A stretch of DNA of 64,000 nt from Staphylococcus epidermidis (GCF_006742205.1 NZ_AP019721.1:372001-436000); one strand, 5' to 3'; positions 37,959 through 48,277 are shown, counted from the stretch's first letter. Numbers and translations: made by a program. Notes: generated by a model not told the origin, from the sequence alone.

Positions 37959-40343
37959 CTATAGTTTCATTTTTTTCAGTCTTAATGCATTCATAACTAC
38001 GCTAACAGAACTTAATGCCATAGCAGCACCGGCAATCCAAGGTGCTAATAAACCACAAGCAGCTATTGGGATGCCAGCTACGTTATATCCAAATGCCCAA
38101 AATAAATTTTGTCGAATATTTTTAATCGTAGCTTTACTTGCTTTGATAGCTTTTGGAACTAATAGCAAGTCACCACCAAGAATCGTAATATCTGCAGCTT
38201 CAATCGCTACCTCAGCTCCAGTGCCTATAGCCATTCCAATATCGGCTTTTACAAGTGCAGGCGCATCATTAATTCCATCACCGACCATGGCAACCTGTTT
38301 ACCTTTGTCTTGTAATAAAGAGATTTGATGTGCCTTTTCTTCGGGCAACACTTCTGCAATTACATGTTCAATGCCAACTTGTTTGGCGATGGTTTGAGCT
38401 GTTCGATTGTTATCACCAGTCAGCATAACCACGTCGATATTCATATTTCTTAGTTCTTTTATCGCTTGTTTAGCATCATTTTTTACTGTATCAGCAACAG
38501 CAATGATTCCATTAATTTGATTATCCACGGCAATCATCATTGCCGTTTGACCTAAATGTTCATAGTGATTTAATTGGTCATTTAATTTATTACTAATAGA
38601 TATATTGTAATCGTTCATTAATTTTCGATTGCCCACAAGGATTTGTTGTTGATGAATCGTAGCTTTAATACCATGTCCCGGAATTGATTTAAAAGTGTCA
38701 TTATCAAGTAAATTAAGACCTTTATCTTTAGCATAAGTAACAATAGCATCAGCAAGAGGATGTTCTGAAGCATTTTCAGCACTTGCTAAAAGTTGTAATG
38801 TATCATTGTCACCAACATAATCAGTTACTACAGGTTGACCATTAGTAATTGTGCCTGTTTTATCTAGCACGATTGTATCAACATAATGTGCACGTTCTAC
38901 AAATTGGCCTCCTTTGAATAATATGCCATTTTCTGCAGCACGTCCTGTACCTACCATAATAGATGTAGGCGTTGCTAAACCAAGTGCACAGGGACAAGCA
39001 ATAACTAAAACAGATATTGCTGAAACAAGTGCAGGTTCAAATTGCCCGGGGTGAACGAATATAATCCATATGATAAAAGTAATAACCGCAATGCTAACTA
39101 CAATCGGAACAAAATATCCAGAAATAATATCAGCTAAGCGTTGAATCGGTGCTTTAGAACTTTGAGCATCCTCAACCACTTTAATTATATGTGATAATGC
39201 AGTATCACCACCTACTTGAGTTGCTTCAATCATGATTGAACCATTTTTATTCATGGTAGAACCAATCACTGAATCGCCACTACTTTTTTCAACAGGTATA
39301 GACTCACCAGTTAGCATGGATTCGTCAATAGAAGTATCACCTTTAGTGACTTTGCCATCTACAGGTATCTTTTCGCCGGGTTTTATTAGTAAAGTATCTC
39401 CGACTTTAACTTTATCAAGTGGAAGCATAATTTCTTTATTTTCTTTAATTACTCGTGCTTCTTTCGCTTGTAAATTTAACAATTCGCTTAATGCATTGGT
39501 AGTCTGTGATTTGGCACGTGCTTCTAAATATTTACCAAGAAGAATTAACGTAATTAAAATAGCACTTGTTTCAAAATATAAATGCGGGTGATGTGTTTGA
39601 TGTGTGAGCCACATCATCATTTCATAAATGCTATAAAAATATGCGGCACTGGTACCAACAGCAACCAATACATCCATGTTAGCTGAACCATTTCGCAAAT
39701 TTTTATACGCGCCAACGTAAAATTGCCACCCAATAATAAATTGGACAGGTGTTGAAAGAATTAATTGTACCCAAGGATTGACCAAAATGGATGGAATGGA
39801 AATTGGTGAGATATGCACCACCATTACTAATAATAGTGGCAACGATAAAATAGCTGAAATGATTAATTTATTGCGTTTATGTTTTAACTCTTGTTTTTTA
39901 CGATTTGATTGCGCTTTTGATGAAGTTTTAGTTTCAGCATCGTATCCAATATTTTGAATACGTTTAATTAATGCTTCCGTGTTCGTAGCACTAGGGTAAT
40001 ATTTGATGAGTGCTTGTTCGGTAGTTAAGTTTACTGTTGCCTGTTGTACACCTTGCGTTTGATTTAGAACCTTTTCTATACGATTAGAACATGCTGCACA
40101 TGTCATACCATTTATATTTAATTCTACTTGCTCAACTGCAACATCATAGCCGAGACTTTGAATTTGCTCTACAAAATCTTCGAGATGATAATCGTCAGAC
40201 TCATAGTCGATAGTTGCTTTTTCAGTAGTCAGATTCACTTTAGCTTGAACATGATTCATACGATTCAATTTCTTTTCAATACGATTTGAGCACGCAGCAC
40301 ATGTCATACCAATAATATCCAAAGTCAACGTTGTATTAGCCAT
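37959..40343 (-). CDS. copA: Copper-exporting P1B-type ATPase
   Basis: A 794-residue Cu(I) efflux pump. Order: two N-terminal metal-binding domains, each with [13 protein letters not shown] (about residues 12 and 80); eight membrane segments; the transport motif CPC in [13 protein letters not shown]; the phosphorylation site DKTGTITNG; the nucleotide-domain HP in [12 protein letters not shown]; and the hinge [17 protein letters not shown] precedes the ATG. A CsoR-type operator lies 27-45 bases upstream, so copper should induce copA-copZ. The csoR gene is not in this window. Confidence 0.96.
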   Translation of the reverse strand: MANTTLTLDIIGMTCAACSNRIEKKLNRMNHVQAKVNLTTEKATIDYESDDYHLEDFVEQIQSLGYDVAVEQVELNINGMTCAACSNRIEKVLNQTQGVQQATVNLTTEQALIKYYPSATNTEALIKRIQNIGYDAETKTSSKAQSNRKKQELKHKRNKLIISAILSLPLLLVMVVHISPISIPSILVNPWVQLILSTPVQFIIGWQFYVGAYKNLRNGSANMDVLVAVGTSAAYFYSIYEMMMWLTHQTHHPHLYFETSAILITLILLGKYLEARAKSQTTNALSELLNLQAKEARVIKENKEIMLPLDKVKVGDTLLIKPGEKIPVDGKVTKGDTSIDESMLTGESIPVEKSSGDSVIGSTMNKNGSIMIEATQVGGDTALSHIIKVVEDAQSSKAPIQRLADIISGYFVPIVVSIAVITFIIWIIFVHPGQFEPALVSAISVLVIACPCALGLATPTSIMVGTGRAAENGILFKGGQFVERAHYVDTIVLDKTGTITNGQPVVTDYVGDNDTLQLLASAENASEHPLADAIVTYAKDKGLNLLDNDTFKSIPGHGIKATIHQQQILVGNRKLMNDYNISISNKLNDQLNHYEHLGQTAMMIAVDNQINGIIAVADTVKNDAKQAIKELRNMNIDVVMLTGDNNRTAQTIAKQVGIEHVIAEVLPEEKAHQISLLQDKGKQVAMVGDGINDAPALVKADIGMAIGTGAEVAIEAADITILGGDLLLVPKAIKASKATIKNIRQNLFWAFGYNVAGIPIAACGLLAPWIAGAAMALSSVSVVMNALRLKKMKL

Positions 40344-40369
40344 CTAAATGCCTCCATTTCACATCTAAT

Positions 40370-40388
40370 GTACCCCCTATAGGTATAC
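40370..40388 (-). promoter_or_regulatory. CsoR-type copper operator upstream of copA
   Basis: GTACCCCCTATAGGTATAC is an imperfect palindrome of the TACCCCTATAGGGTA type bound by CsoR in Firmicutes. It lies just upstream of the copA start, in the promoter region. Confidence 0.8.
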
Positions 40389-40579
40389 AAGTCAACTACT
40401 TAGCTTATATATTATGGGATAGTATTATGTGTTACCTTTAAGAAAAATTAATCAATAAATCTATATAGGTATAAATATTTAATGGATAAAATAACAAAAT
40501 ACATCGTTTTAATTTATTAACAGGAAACATTTCATAACATCATGTTTTTATCTTTTTCTCAATTAGCATGACATAAATG

Positions 40580-40786
40580 TTAAAAAAAGTCAGAAGGATT
40601 TAGATCTTCAAAATTAATATTATGATAATTATTGAAATGATCGATTTTGATATCTTCAATTATTTTTCCACTTTTGATTTGTTCGAAATAATGATTTGCA
40701 CAATGTATAACATCATATTCATTGAACGTTTTGATTAAGCCGATGATTATTAATGATAATATAATACCCTTAAGTATTTTTCTCAT
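40580..40786 (-). CDS. Small membrane or exported protein, unknown
   Basis: A 68-residue protein with a basic start (MRKILKG), one hydrophobic segment (about 8-21, IILSLIIIGLI) and a hydrophilic, Asn/Asp-rich remainder ending DLNPSDFF. It may be a signal-anchored protein facing outward. AAAGGAG nine bases upstream fixes the ATG at 40786; the longer frame to 40873 has no support. It stands alone upstream of the copA promoter. I recognise no family. Confidence 0.6.
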   Translation of the reverse strand: MRKILKGIILSLIIIGLIKTFNEYDVIHCANHYFEQIKSGKIIEDIKIDHFNNYHNINFEDLNPSDFF

Positions 40787-40929
40787 AGGATACAACTCCT
40801 TTATTGAATTATATATGAGTGTACATTTTTTTATGATGATAAACATGCGTCTATAGAATGGATATTGACTCATCCCTTAGTTTGATTAAACAATAGCATA
40901 TTAGATTTTCTAATATAATTACTGTACGT

Positions 40930-40955
40930 GTTTGATGATAAAACTTTATGGGAAT
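40930..40955 (+). promoter_or_regulatory. SigB-like promoter before the SDR gene
   Basis: GTTTGA (40930-40935), 14 bases, GGGAAT (40950-40955): close to the SigB consensus GTTTAA-N12-15-GGGTAT, two mismatches. It lies about 34 bases before the start codon of a protein resembling general stress oxidoreductases. Confidence 0.55.
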
Positions 40956-40988
40956 TTAAATGTAAAACATAAAGTGAGGTAATGAAAA

Positions 40989-41858
40989 GTGAATTTATTA
41001 AAATTTCACAACAAAATCAAAGGATATACTCAAAATAGACAACCAGGTATTGAAGCGGATATGGAACCTAAACCCATTGCAGAATTAGAAGAATATAAAG
41101 CAGCAGGAAAGTTAGAGAATAAAGTTGCTCTAATAACAGGAGGAGATTCAGGTATTGGACGTGCGATAGCAATACTATATGCTAAAGAAGGGGCAAATGT
41201 TGCTATTGGTTATTATGACGAACATCAAGATGCCGAAGACACAGTTAATCGACTTCAAGAAATGGGTGTAAAAGCTAAAGCTTATGCTCATGACTTAAAA
41301 GATGAAAAGCAATCTCAAAAGTTAATCAAAGATGTCATAAATGACTTCGGTAGTTTAAATATATTAGTAAATAATGGGGGCGTGCAATTTCCACGCGATC
41401 ATTTTGAAGATATCACTCCACAACAAGTGAAAGAAACTTTTATGACGAATATTTTTGGTATGATGTTTTTATCCCAGGCAGCAGTACCTTACCTATCTGA
41501 AGGAGATACAATTATAAACACTACAAGTGTCACAGCATATAGAGGATCGGGGCATCTCATTGATTATTCAGCTACAAAAGGTGCCATAGTATCGTTTACC
41601 CGTTCTCTTGCTACTACTTTAATGGAAAAGGGAATTCGCGTTAACGCCGTTGCGCCCGGCCCAATCTATTCACCTTTAATTCCTGCGACATTTGATGAAG
41701 AAAAAGTAGAACATCAAGGTGACGAAACGCCGATGGGTCGTCGTGGACAACCAGCAGAACTTGCACCTTCTTATGTCTTCTTAGCAACACATGCAGATAG
41801 TTCCTATATTACTGCTCAAGTCATTCATGTCAATGGTGGCGATTTTATAACATCTTAA
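40989..41858 (+). CDS. SDR-family oxidoreductase, general stress type
   Basis: A 289-residue short-chain dehydrogenase/reductase with an N-terminal extension (QPGIEADMEPKP) typical of the YdaD/YhdF-like general stress proteins. The cofactor motif is ITGGDSGIGRAIA, the catalytic tyrosine and lysine are in YSATKGA, and NNGG replaces the usual NNAG. The substrate is unknown. The start is GTG with GTGAGG eight bases upstream. A SigB-like promoter precedes it and a terminator follows. Confidence 0.85.
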   Translation: MNLLKFHNKIKGYTQNRQPGIEADMEPKPIAELEEYKAAGKLENKVALITGGDSGIGRAIAILYAKEGANVAIGYYDEHQDAEDTVNRLQEMGVKAKAYAHDLKDEKQSQKLIKDVINDFGSLNILVNNGGVQFPRDHFEDITPQQVKETFMTNIFGMMFLSQAAVPYLSEGDTIINTTSVTAYRGSGHLIDYSATKGAIVSFTRSLATTLMEKGIRVNAVAPGPIYSPLIPATFDEEKVEHQGDETPMGRRGQPAELAPSYVFLATHADSSYITAQVIHVNGGDFITS

Positions 41859-41867
41859 TAAAATTAA

Positions 41868-41916
41868 TAGCGCTACTTGGAGCTGATGTTTAGCATTCTA
41901 AGTAGTGCTAAATTTT
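41868..41916 (+). terminator. Terminator after the SDR gene
   Basis: TAGCGCTACTTGGA and TCTAAGTAGTGCTA pair along 14 bp with two G-T pairs; AATTTTTG follows. Confidence 0.75.
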
Positions 41917-42212
41917 TGAGAAAAGATTAGTTGAAATTAAACGACTTTATAGATGTAATATGACGAGAAGATGGGTGAAAAGAGTATCATTTTTAATAGA
42001 TTTGATTCTATTAGACGTCTATACAATAATCGAATAAATGTTTACGTTCAATGATAGTAACGTAAGAATAAGGCCATGAAGCGATTAATTTTAAAAAATT
42101 CCCTTGATAAGCATAAGTTAAATGAGATATTTAAACATAGATAATGTTAAAACTGTAAATTTATTTATAGAAAGGGAGAGTTATACGGTTCTAAAAGTCA
42201 CTTACTTTAAAA

Positions 42213-42226
42213 TGAAAGCGTTTGCA
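42213..42226 (+). promoter_or_regulatory. cre-like catabolite site before rocA
   Basis: TGAAAGCGTTTGCA fits the CcpA consensus TGWAANCGNTNWCA with one mismatch (G for W at position 12). It lies about 135 bases upstream of rocA, whose product feeds amino acid carbon into the TCA cycle and is expected to be glucose-repressed. Confidence 0.6.
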
Positions 42227-42360
42227 AATATATAAGCTTACATAGTAAAATAAGACAAAGGTTATGGCGAAGAAAAATCTTTAAAATAAAAGAAGATGAC
42301 AAGTCATACCTTTATGCATAAAGGATGGTAGAAATGATAAATTCATAGGGGGTAATTAGA

Positions 42361-43905
42361 ATGGTAGTACCTTTCAAAAATGAACCTGGTATTGATTTTT
42401 CAGTACAGACAAATGTTGAGCGTTTTAATGAAGAATTAAGGAAAGTAAAAGCGCAACTAGGACAAGATATACCACTTGTGATTAACGGAGAAAAACTTAC
42501 TAAAACTCATACTTTTAATTCAGTGAATCCTGCGAATACATCACAGCTCATTGCGAAAGTGTCTAAAGCAACGCAAGATGATATTGAAAAAGCTTTCGAA
42601 TCAGCAAATCATGCGTATCAATCATGGAAGAAGTGGTCGCATAAGGACCGTGCAGAATTACTGTTACGTGTAGCCGCAATTATCCGTCGTCGAAAAGAGG
42701 AAATTTCCGCTATTATGGTTTATGAAGCCGGCAAGCCTTGGGATGAAGCAGTTGGAGATGCAGCTGAGGGTATTGATTTTATAGAATATTATGCAAGATC
42801 AATGATGGAACTTGCAGATGGTAAGCCAGTATTAGACAGAGAAGGTGAACATAATCGCTATTTTTATAAACCTATTGGTACAGGCGTGACAATTCCACCA
42901 TGGAATTTTCCATTTGCAATTATGGCTGGTACAACCTTAGCCCCTGTTGTTGCAGGTAACACTGTATTATTAAAGCCTGCTGAGGATACAGTTTTGACTG
43001 CTTATAAATTAATGGAAATATTAGAAGAAGCAGGTTTACCACAAGGTGTTGTAAATTTTGTTCCTGGTGATCCAAAAGAAATTGGAGATTATTTAGTCGA
43101 CCATAAAGATACACATTTTGTCACATTTACAGGATCCCGAGCTACAGGTACACGTATTTATGAACGTAGTGCTGTAGTGCAAGAAGGACAACAGTTTTTA
43201 AAACGTGTTATTGCAGAGATGGGTGGCAAAGATGCGATAGTTGTAGATAATAATGTAGATACAGATTTAGCGGCTGAAGCAATTGTTACATCTGCTTTTG
43301 GTTTCTCTGGTCAAAAATGCTCTGCGTGTTCTCGTGCCATAGTCCATCAAGACGTACATGATGAAATATTGGAAAAAGCAATTCAATTAACTCAAAAATT
43401 AACTTTAGGTAATACTGAAGAGAACACATTTATGGGGCCAGTAATTAATCAAAAACAATTTGATAAAATCAAAAATTATATTGAAATTGGTAAAAAAGAA
43501 GGCAAACTAGAGACTGGTGGTGGAACAGATGATTCTACCGGTTATTTCATTGAACCAACGATTTTCTCCGGACTACAATCTGCGGATCGTATCATGCAAG
43601 AAGAAATTTTTGGACCAGTCGTAGGCTTTATTAAGGTCAAGGATTTTGATGAGGCTATTGAAGTAGCTAATGATACTGACTATGGTTTGACAGGCGCTGT
43701 AATTACTAATCATCGTGAACATTGGATTAAGGCTGTGAATGAATTTGATGTAGGTAACCTTTACTTGAATAGAGGTTGTACAGCTGCAGTAGTGGGTTAT
43801 CATCCATTTGGTGGATTCAAGATGTCTGGTACAGATGCTAAAACAGGAAGTCCAGATTACTTACTTAATTTCTTAGAACAAAAAGTTGTTTCTGAAATGT
43901 TTTAA
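42361..43905 (+). CDS. rocA: 1-pyrroline-5-carboxylate dehydrogenase
   Basis: Oxidises pyrroline-5-carboxylate (glutamate semialdehyde) to glutamate in proline and arginine catabolism. The 514-residue aldehyde dehydrogenase has [10 protein letters not shown], the catalytic glutamate in [14 protein letters not shown] and the catalytic cysteine in [14 protein letters not shown], plus the [19 protein letters not shown] stretch typical of P5C dehydrogenases. AGGGGGT precedes the ATG. PutA-type proline dehydrogenase is not adjacent. Confidence 0.93.
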   Translation: MVVPFKNEPGIDFSVQTNVERFNEELRKVKAQLGQDIPLVINGEKLTKTHTFNSVNPANTSQLIAKVSKATQDDIEKAFESANHAYQSWKKWSHKDRAELLLRVAAIIRRRKEEISAIMVYEAGKPWDEAVGDAAEGIDFIEYYARSMMELADGKPVLDREGEHNRYFYKPIGTGVTIPPWNFPFAIMAGTTLAPVVAGNTVLLKPAEDTVLTAYKLMEILEEAGLPQGVVNFVPGDPKEIGDYLVDHKDTHFVTFTGSRATGTRIYERSAVVQEGQQFLKRVIAEMGGKDAIVVDNNVDTDLAAEAIVTSAFGFSGQKCSACSRAIVHQDVHDEILEKAIQLTQKLTLGNTEENTFMGPVINQKQFDKIKNYIEIGKKEGKLETGGGTDDSTGYFIEPTIFSGLQSADRIMQEEIFGPVVGFIKVKDFDEAIEVANDTDYGLTGAVITNHREHWIKAVNEFDVGNLYLNRGCTAAVVGYHPFGGFKMSGTDAKTGSPDYLLNFLEQKVVSEMF

Positions 43906-43919
43906 TTTATATATAACAT

Positions 43920-43979
43920 GTCGTTGTAATGTGCGTGAATGAGGGAGATGACTTATAGCCACTTTACAACGACTTTTTA
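43920..43979 (+). terminator. Terminator of rocA
   Basis: Arms GTCGTTGTAA (43920-43929) and TTACAACGAC (43964-43973) are perfect complements with a 34-base loop that has further GTG/CAC pairing; TTTTT follows. Confidence 0.8.
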
Positions 43980-44015
43980 GTTTGGAAAGGAAATAATTAT
44001 TGCAATTGATAGAAG

Positions 44016-44071
44016 AACGTTTATTCATATCGTTAATATTTTCATCAATATTAACGATATGAATAAACGTT
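44016..44071. repeat. Perfect 25-bp inverted repeat with 6-base loop
   Basis: Left arm 44016-44040 (begins AACGTTTATTCATATCG) and right arm 44047-44071 (ends CGATATGAATAAACGTT) are exact reverse complements around TTCATC. No T-run follows, unlike the terminators here. The outer part resembles the palindrome at 11532-11554. It lies between the rocA terminator and the feoA Fur box. Confidence 0.85.
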
Positions 44072-44160
44072 TAAAATAATGTATTGTTCACAAAAAAGAC
44101 ATACATCCTGTTAATTGGTTATTGTAAAAAAGTAGTTTAAGGCATATTCTGTTGTTAAAT

Positions 44161-44180
44161 GATAATGATAATGATTATTA
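44161..44180 (+). promoter_or_regulatory. Fur box upstream of feoA
   Basis: GATAATGATAATGATTATTA matches the 19-base Fur consensus GATAATGATAATCATTATC at 17 positions. It lies just before feoA, so iron should repress feoAB. Confidence 0.85.
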
Positions 44181-44199
44181 ATTAGAGAGTGTGAACAAT

Positions 44200-44427
44200 A
44201 TGATTAGTGTAAACAATGGGGTAAAAAATAAAAAATATAAAGTGAAGCATATAGGGATTTCAAATAAAAATATGTTGTATCGTTTAGGGGCATTAGGGTT
44301 AAACATTGGAAGTGAAATTAGCATCAAACAGAAATGTTTACTCAACGGTCCTAGCGTTGTTGAAGTAAATGGTCAACATTTAAGTTTACGACAACGTGAT
44401 GCACGACTCATAACATTAGAGGAGTAG
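44200..44427 (+). CDS. feoA: Ferrous iron transport protein FeoA
   Basis: A 75-residue SH3-like cytoplasmic protein that supports FeoB in Fe(II) uptake. The [17 protein letters not shown] and [13 protein letters not shown] stretches are typical. The ATG at 44200 is preferred over the GTG at 44191, which lies too close to the weak GAGAG site. It is five bases from feoB. Confidence 0.88.
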   Translation: MISVNNGVKNKKYKVKHIGISNKNMLYRLGALGLNIGSEISIKQKCLLNGPSVVEVNGQHLSLRQRDARLITLEE

Positions 44428-44432
44428 TTATA

Positions 44433-46427
44433 ATGACTCAAAGCTACTGTATTCTTGGAAACCCTAATGTAGGCAAAACATCATTATTTAATGCGTTAAC
44501 CGGTTCTTACGAATATATAGGTAACTGGAGTGGCGTAACCGTTGAAAAGAAAGTAGGAAAATTGAAAGATAATGTAGGTGATTTAGTTGATTTACCGGGC
44601 ATTTATGATTTATCACCTATTTCTAAAGATGAGACGGTTGTCACAGATTATTTAATGTCAACGTCATTCACAGGAATGATTAACATTATTGACGCATGTC
44701 AGCTTAAAAGAAATCTTAATCTTACAATACAGTTGATGGAACTCAACAAACCTATGATTATTGGTTTAAATATGATAGATGTTGCAACACAAAGAGGTAT
44801 TAAAATTAACTATCAAGCTTTGATGAGAAAATTAAAAGTACCGGTATTTCCAATTGTTGCTAGAAAGGCAAAGGGGACACATAGTCTTTTAGGAGAGCTT
44901 AATTATTTAGAACCACATCAACGTCGTGCATTTAAGATTAATTATGGAACTGAAATTGAAACTGCAATTCAACAAATTTGTTCAATTATCAAACAGGATA
45001 ATATGTATCCAACAGAACGTTTACGTTTTATAGCCATACAGTATTTAATAGACAATGTTCAAATTTATCAAGAACTCGATGCCATGATTTTAGAACAGTT
45101 AGAACCCATTAAGCGAAAGTTAAGTAACGCGACAGAACAATCAACACGCCAAAGAATTGAAGCTGTGCGAAATGATTACATTAATCAGCTATTGGAAGAT
45201 ATCGTAGAATATCCCGAAGAGGATAAACAATTCTTTACTTCAAAAGTGGATCGATTATTATTAAATAGATATCTAGGTATACCTATATTTTTAGGTATTA
45301 TGTGGCTTATTTTTCAAACAACCTTTACATGGATAGGAACACCATTATCTGATCAATTAGACGCTTTTATAAGTGGTCCTTTATCAGAATGGATTAAATC
45401 TGTTATGAATACATTACATATTACGTCGTTTCTTCAAGATCTTATTACAGATGGTATTATCGCTGGTGTGGGTTCTGTATTGGTATTTGTACCACAAATT
45501 GTTGTGTTATTCTTTTTTATTTCTTTATTAGAAGATTCAGGTTATATGGCAAGAATAGCTGTATTAATGGATAAAACAATGGAATCTATAGGTTTAAGTG
45601 GAAAATCATTTATTCCTATGATTATTGGATTTGGATGCAATGTACCAAGTATTATGGCAGCAAGAAGTATAGAGAATGAGAAAGAACGTTTGATTACAAT
45701 ATTGGTTGCACCCTTCATGTCATGTTCAGCACGCTTACCGGTTTATGCACTTTTTGTAGGAGCGTTCTTTTCAGCACATCAATCACTAGTTGTATTAAGC
45801 TTATATATTTTAGGTATAGTTGTCGCTTTACTAGTAAGTACGTTATTGAATAAATTGATATTAAAAGATAATCAGTCTGTTTTTATTGTGGAGTTACCGA
45901 CATACCGTGTTCCATCATTTAAAACACTTTGGCGCAGTACTTGGGAAAAAGCAAAAGGTTTTGTCAAAAAAGCAGGTACCTTTATTTTTGGTGGTTCAGT
46001 CGTTATTTGGACACTCACATACATCGGTCCGCACGGTGTTAATGTCCCGATTAATCAAAGTTTTATGCATATGATTGGTCAAGGGTTCGCGAATTTAATT
46101 GCACCTTTAGGATTTGGCTCTTGGCAGGCAGGAGCAACTTTAATACCTGGCTTTCTTGCTAAAGAAGTGATTATCAGTTCTATGGCTATTTTATACTCTT
46201 CTAGCGAAAGTGGTTTAACACAAGTCATTCAACAGCAATTCACTCCACTTTCAGCTTATGCATTCATGATTTTTATTTTACTTTACGTTCCTTGTATTTC
46301 AACAGTCGCTACGATTCGTAAAGAGACAAGTTCTTGGAAATGGACATTACTAGCGGTTGTTTATCCAATAGCAACAGCATATATATTAACGTTCGTATTC
46401 TATCAAGTTAGTCAATTATTTATATAA
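44433..46427 (+). CDS. feoB: Ferrous iron transporter FeoB
   Basis: A 664-residue Fe(II) importer. The N-terminal G-protein domain shows G1 [12 protein letters not shown], the GNWSGVTVE switch region, G3 DLPGIYDL and G4 LNMID. The membrane part (from about residue 280) carries the two Gate motifs, with the essential cysteine in [20 protein letters not shown], and [22 protein letters not shown] precedes the ATG. It is the middle gene of feoA-feoB and a small Cys-rich gene, under a Fur box. Confidence 0.95.
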   Translation: MTQSYCILGNPNVGKTSLFNALTGSYEYIGNWSGVTVEKKVGKLKDNVGDLVDLPGIYDLSPISKDETVVTDYLMSTSFTGMINIIDACQLKRNLNLTIQLMELNKPMIIGLNMIDVATQRGIKINYQALMRKLKVPVFPIVARKAKGTHSLLGELNYLEPHQRRAFKINYGTEIETAIQQICSIIKQDNMYPTERLRFIAIQYLIDNVQIYQELDAMILEQLEPIKRKLSNATEQSTRQRIEAVRNDYINQLLEDIVEYPEEDKQFFTSKVDRLLLNRYLGIPIFLGIMWLIFQTTFTWIGTPLSDQLDAFISGPLSEWIKSVMNTLHITSFLQDLITDGIIAGVGSVLVFVPQIVVLFFFISLLEDSGYMARIAVLMDKTMESIGLSGKSFIPMIIGFGCNVPSIMAARSIENEKERLITILVAPFMSCSARLPVYALFVGAFFSAHQSLVVLSLYILGIVVALLVSTLLNKLILKDNQSVFIVELPTYRVPSFKTLWRSTWEKAKGFVKKAGTFIFGGSVVIWTLTYIGPHGVNVPINQSFMHMIGQGFANLIAPLGFGSWQAGATLIPGFLAKEVIISSMAILYSSSESGLTQVIQQQFTPLSAYAFMIFILLYVPCISTVATIRKETSSWKWTLLAVVYPIATAYILTFVFYQVSQLFI

Positions 46428-46441
46428 AGGATGAATTCGTC

Positions 46442-46624
46442 ATGTTTATTTTAGTCAATACAATATTGTTCATAGCGATTTTTGGTTATACAGCAATGAC
46501 ATTAGTAAAATTCTTTAAACGTTCAAAAGAAGGTGATTGTGGTGGGTGTAAATCTAATTGCAAATGCGATACGAATACTTCATCTCATAAAAATAAATTA
46601 AATATTCCACATATTAAGTCATAG
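46442..46624 (+). CDS. FeoB-associated Cys-rich membrane protein
   Basis: A 60-residue protein with one N-terminal membrane segment (about 3-22) and a cysteine cluster DCGGCKSNCKC. Small proteins like this occur directly after feoB in Firmicutes and probably take the FeoC position; the cysteines may bind iron. AAAGGATG precedes the ATG, 14 bases after feoB. Confidence 0.8.
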   Translation: MFILVNTILFIAIFGYTAMTLVKFFKRSKEGDCGGCKSNCKCDTNTSSHKNKLNIPHIKS

Positions 46625-46640
46625 ATAATTACAATAACAA

Positions 46641-46690
46641 ACCTCTTTCATTCAGAAATGTATTTACGAATGAAAGAGGTTATTTGTATT
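46641..46690 (+). terminator. Terminator of the feo operon
   Basis: Perfect 13-bp arms ACCTCTTTCATTC (46641-46653) and GAATGAAAGAGGT (46668-46680), extended by AATAACAA/TTATTTGT and a T-rich tail. Confidence 0.88.
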
Positions 46691-46806
46691 AATAAAAATT
46701 TTGACATGTTAGTTCGATACAATAATGATTAAAAGTTTTAAAAAGTGATATACTACATGTAAAATGTATGTATATAAGTTAATTGCTAATTGGGAGGAAT
46801 AAATGT

Positions 46807-47271
46807 ATGAAGGGTAGCAAAAAATTAAATGAGTTACTAGAAGATAATCAGAAGAAACTAAAAAAATTATTTAAGTACGATCATAAAAAGGCTTTGGCGT
46901 TTACACCAGAGGATAGAGAAAAAGTTAAGGATAAGTTTGGTGTCTATGTGATTTTCGATGAGAAAAAACCAGTGTTTGTAGGTCAAACTGGAGGATATTC
47001 ATCCACACATCAACCTATAAATAGTGATTTGTATACAAAATTAGGACAATACAATTCACGTTCAGAAACAGGTACAACTAAATTTAGAAAAGCTTATGCT
47101 CAAAATAAGGACTTAAATCCAAATCATTTAAAAGACATTACTGCAGATAAATACGGCCTCACTTTTCAATATATAAAAGTAAAAGACGAACCTGCGTTCA
47201 TTAATGTTTTAGAAATTCTCGCATTAGAATATGCAAAAAATAAAGGGTATGAACTTTATAATTTTCAATAA
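46807..47271 (+). CDS. GIY-YIG nuclease-fold protein
   Basis: A 154-residue single-domain protein. After a Lys-rich N-terminal helix (1-40), the GIY-YIG core appears as FGVYVIFDEKKPVFVGQTGG, with KFRKAYAQ and a glutamate in VLEILALEYAKNKGYELYNF. The first GIY tyrosine is kept (GVY), but the second motif is FVG. GGGAGG nine bases upstream picks the ATG at 46807. Its DNA target and role are unknown; there are no mobile-element genes beside it. Confidence 0.7.
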   Translation: MKGSKKLNELLEDNQKKLKKLFKYDHKKALAFTPEDREKVKDKFGVYVIFDEKKPVFVGQTGGYSSTHQPINSDLYTKLGQYNSRSETGTTKFRKAYAQNKDLNPNHLKDITADKYGLTFQYIKVKDEPAFINVLEILALEYAKNKGYELYNFQ

Positions 47272-47575
47272 ATATAATGACATCTAATCAAAAGGGTGAG
47301 TTGGACTTTAAATTCTATATCTTGACCAGTCTGGGACGTAAATCAAAGTTCCAGACTTTCTTAAAGTATGACCTGTCGATAATTGACTTAATATATAAAT
47401 GATGACATTTTTCAATTTTAGTTATCGTTAATGGTGTATCACATTCTATTCGAATGTTTATCCAATTTCATAAATATAGCAATTATCTATATTATAAAAT
47501 TATGTTCAGAATAGAATGCGTTAGTTTATAAGGATATGACTAGAATGATATACACATTTAAGGAGTTGGAGAAAT
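47272..47575. other. Intergenic region GIY-YIG / ogt
   Basis: About 300 bases with a tgggac-type terminator (47328-47360) and the ogt promoter. Nothing else stands out. Confidence 0.4.
47328..47362 (+). terminator. Terminator after the GIY-YIG gene
   Basis: AGTCTGGGAC (47328-47337) pairs with GTTCCAGACT (47348-47357) with one wobble; TTCTT follows. The agtctggga core is shared with the ptsG terminator. Confidence 0.75.
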
Positions 47576-48094
47576 ATGTATCAATCAATGTATGACTCGC
47601 CCGTTGGCTTATTGCAATTAATTACAAACGATGGCATCTCGTTGTCACATGTCTTATACCCTAATCAACATTTGAAAGGAATTAAAACAAAGGATACGTT
47701 AGATGTTTTTAAAGATACTAAAGCGTGGTTAAGAGAGTATTTTAAAGGGAATTATCCTGAGATAAAAGTACCGTTAGCACCAAAAGGCACTGATTTTCAA
47801 CAGAAGGTATGGAATGAACTTCAGACAATTCGTTATAGAGAACTTAAAACATATGGAGAGATTGCTAAAACAGTAGGACGAGCAATGAATAAGCCAGCAA
47901 TGTCTGCTCAGGCTGTAGGAGGTGCTGTTGGGAGTAATCCTATTTCTATACTTATACCATGTCATCGAGTGGTTGGTAAAGATGGAAATTTAACAGGATA
48001 CGGAGGTACTTTAGACAACAAAATAAAATTATTAAAATTGGAAGAAATAGATATGACACATTTATACAGACCTAAAAAAACAACGAAACCTTGA
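47576..48094 (+). CDS. ogt: Methylated-DNA--protein-cysteine methyltransferase
   Basis: Removes O6-alkyl groups from guanine in a suicidal transfer to its own cysteine. The 172-residue protein has the active site IPCHRVVG and the DNA-binding helix region YGEIAKTVGRAMNKPAMSAQ with AVGGAVGSNPI. AAGGAG precedes the ATG. It stands alone. Confidence 0.93.
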   Translation: MYQSMYDSPVGLLQLITNDGISLSHVLYPNQHLKGIKTKDTLDVFKDTKAWLREYFKGNYPEIKVPLAPKGTDFQQKVWNELQTIRYRELKTYGEIAKTVGRAMNKPAMSAQAVGGAVGSNPISILIPCHRVVGKDGNLTGYGGTLDNKIKLLKLEEIDMTHLYRPKKTTKP

Positions 48095-48234
48095 GATACG
48101 TTATTGTATAGAATTGCTTTAGTTATTTGTCAATGTTGATCTATGGATAGGATTCGTTTTTATCTATGAATAGTAGGTAAACAGTATATAAATAGTAGAG
48201 GTCTATAATAGATGAAATGCACTATCTTGGGATT

Positions 48235-48277
48235 AAAAACCCCCTAAAAACAGCTATATGACGTTGTTTTTAGGGGG
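48235..48277 (-). terminator. Terminator of mvaS (minus strand)
   Basis: Perfect 13-bp arms CCCCCTAAAAACA (48240-48252) and TGTTTTTAGGGGG (48265-48277). The T-run lies on the minus-strand side (AAAAA at 48235-48239 on plus), so it terminates mvaS. Confidence 0.85.

Larger units (their letters stand above)
41859..42360. other. Intergenic region SDR / rocA
   Basis: About 500 AT-rich bases: the SDR terminator (41868-41915), a cre-like site (42213-42226) and the rocA leader. No gene is supported. Confidence 0.45.
43906..44199. other. Intergenic region rocA / feoA
   Basis: 294 bases with the rocA terminator (43920-43978), a perfect 25-bp inverted repeat (44016-44071) and the Fur box and promoter of feoA. 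Confidence 0.6.

Noticed and set aside
39232..39591. 119-codon plus-strand frame inside copA
   Set aside because: Complete overlap with the clearly conserved copA coding sequence on the other strand; a shadow frame.
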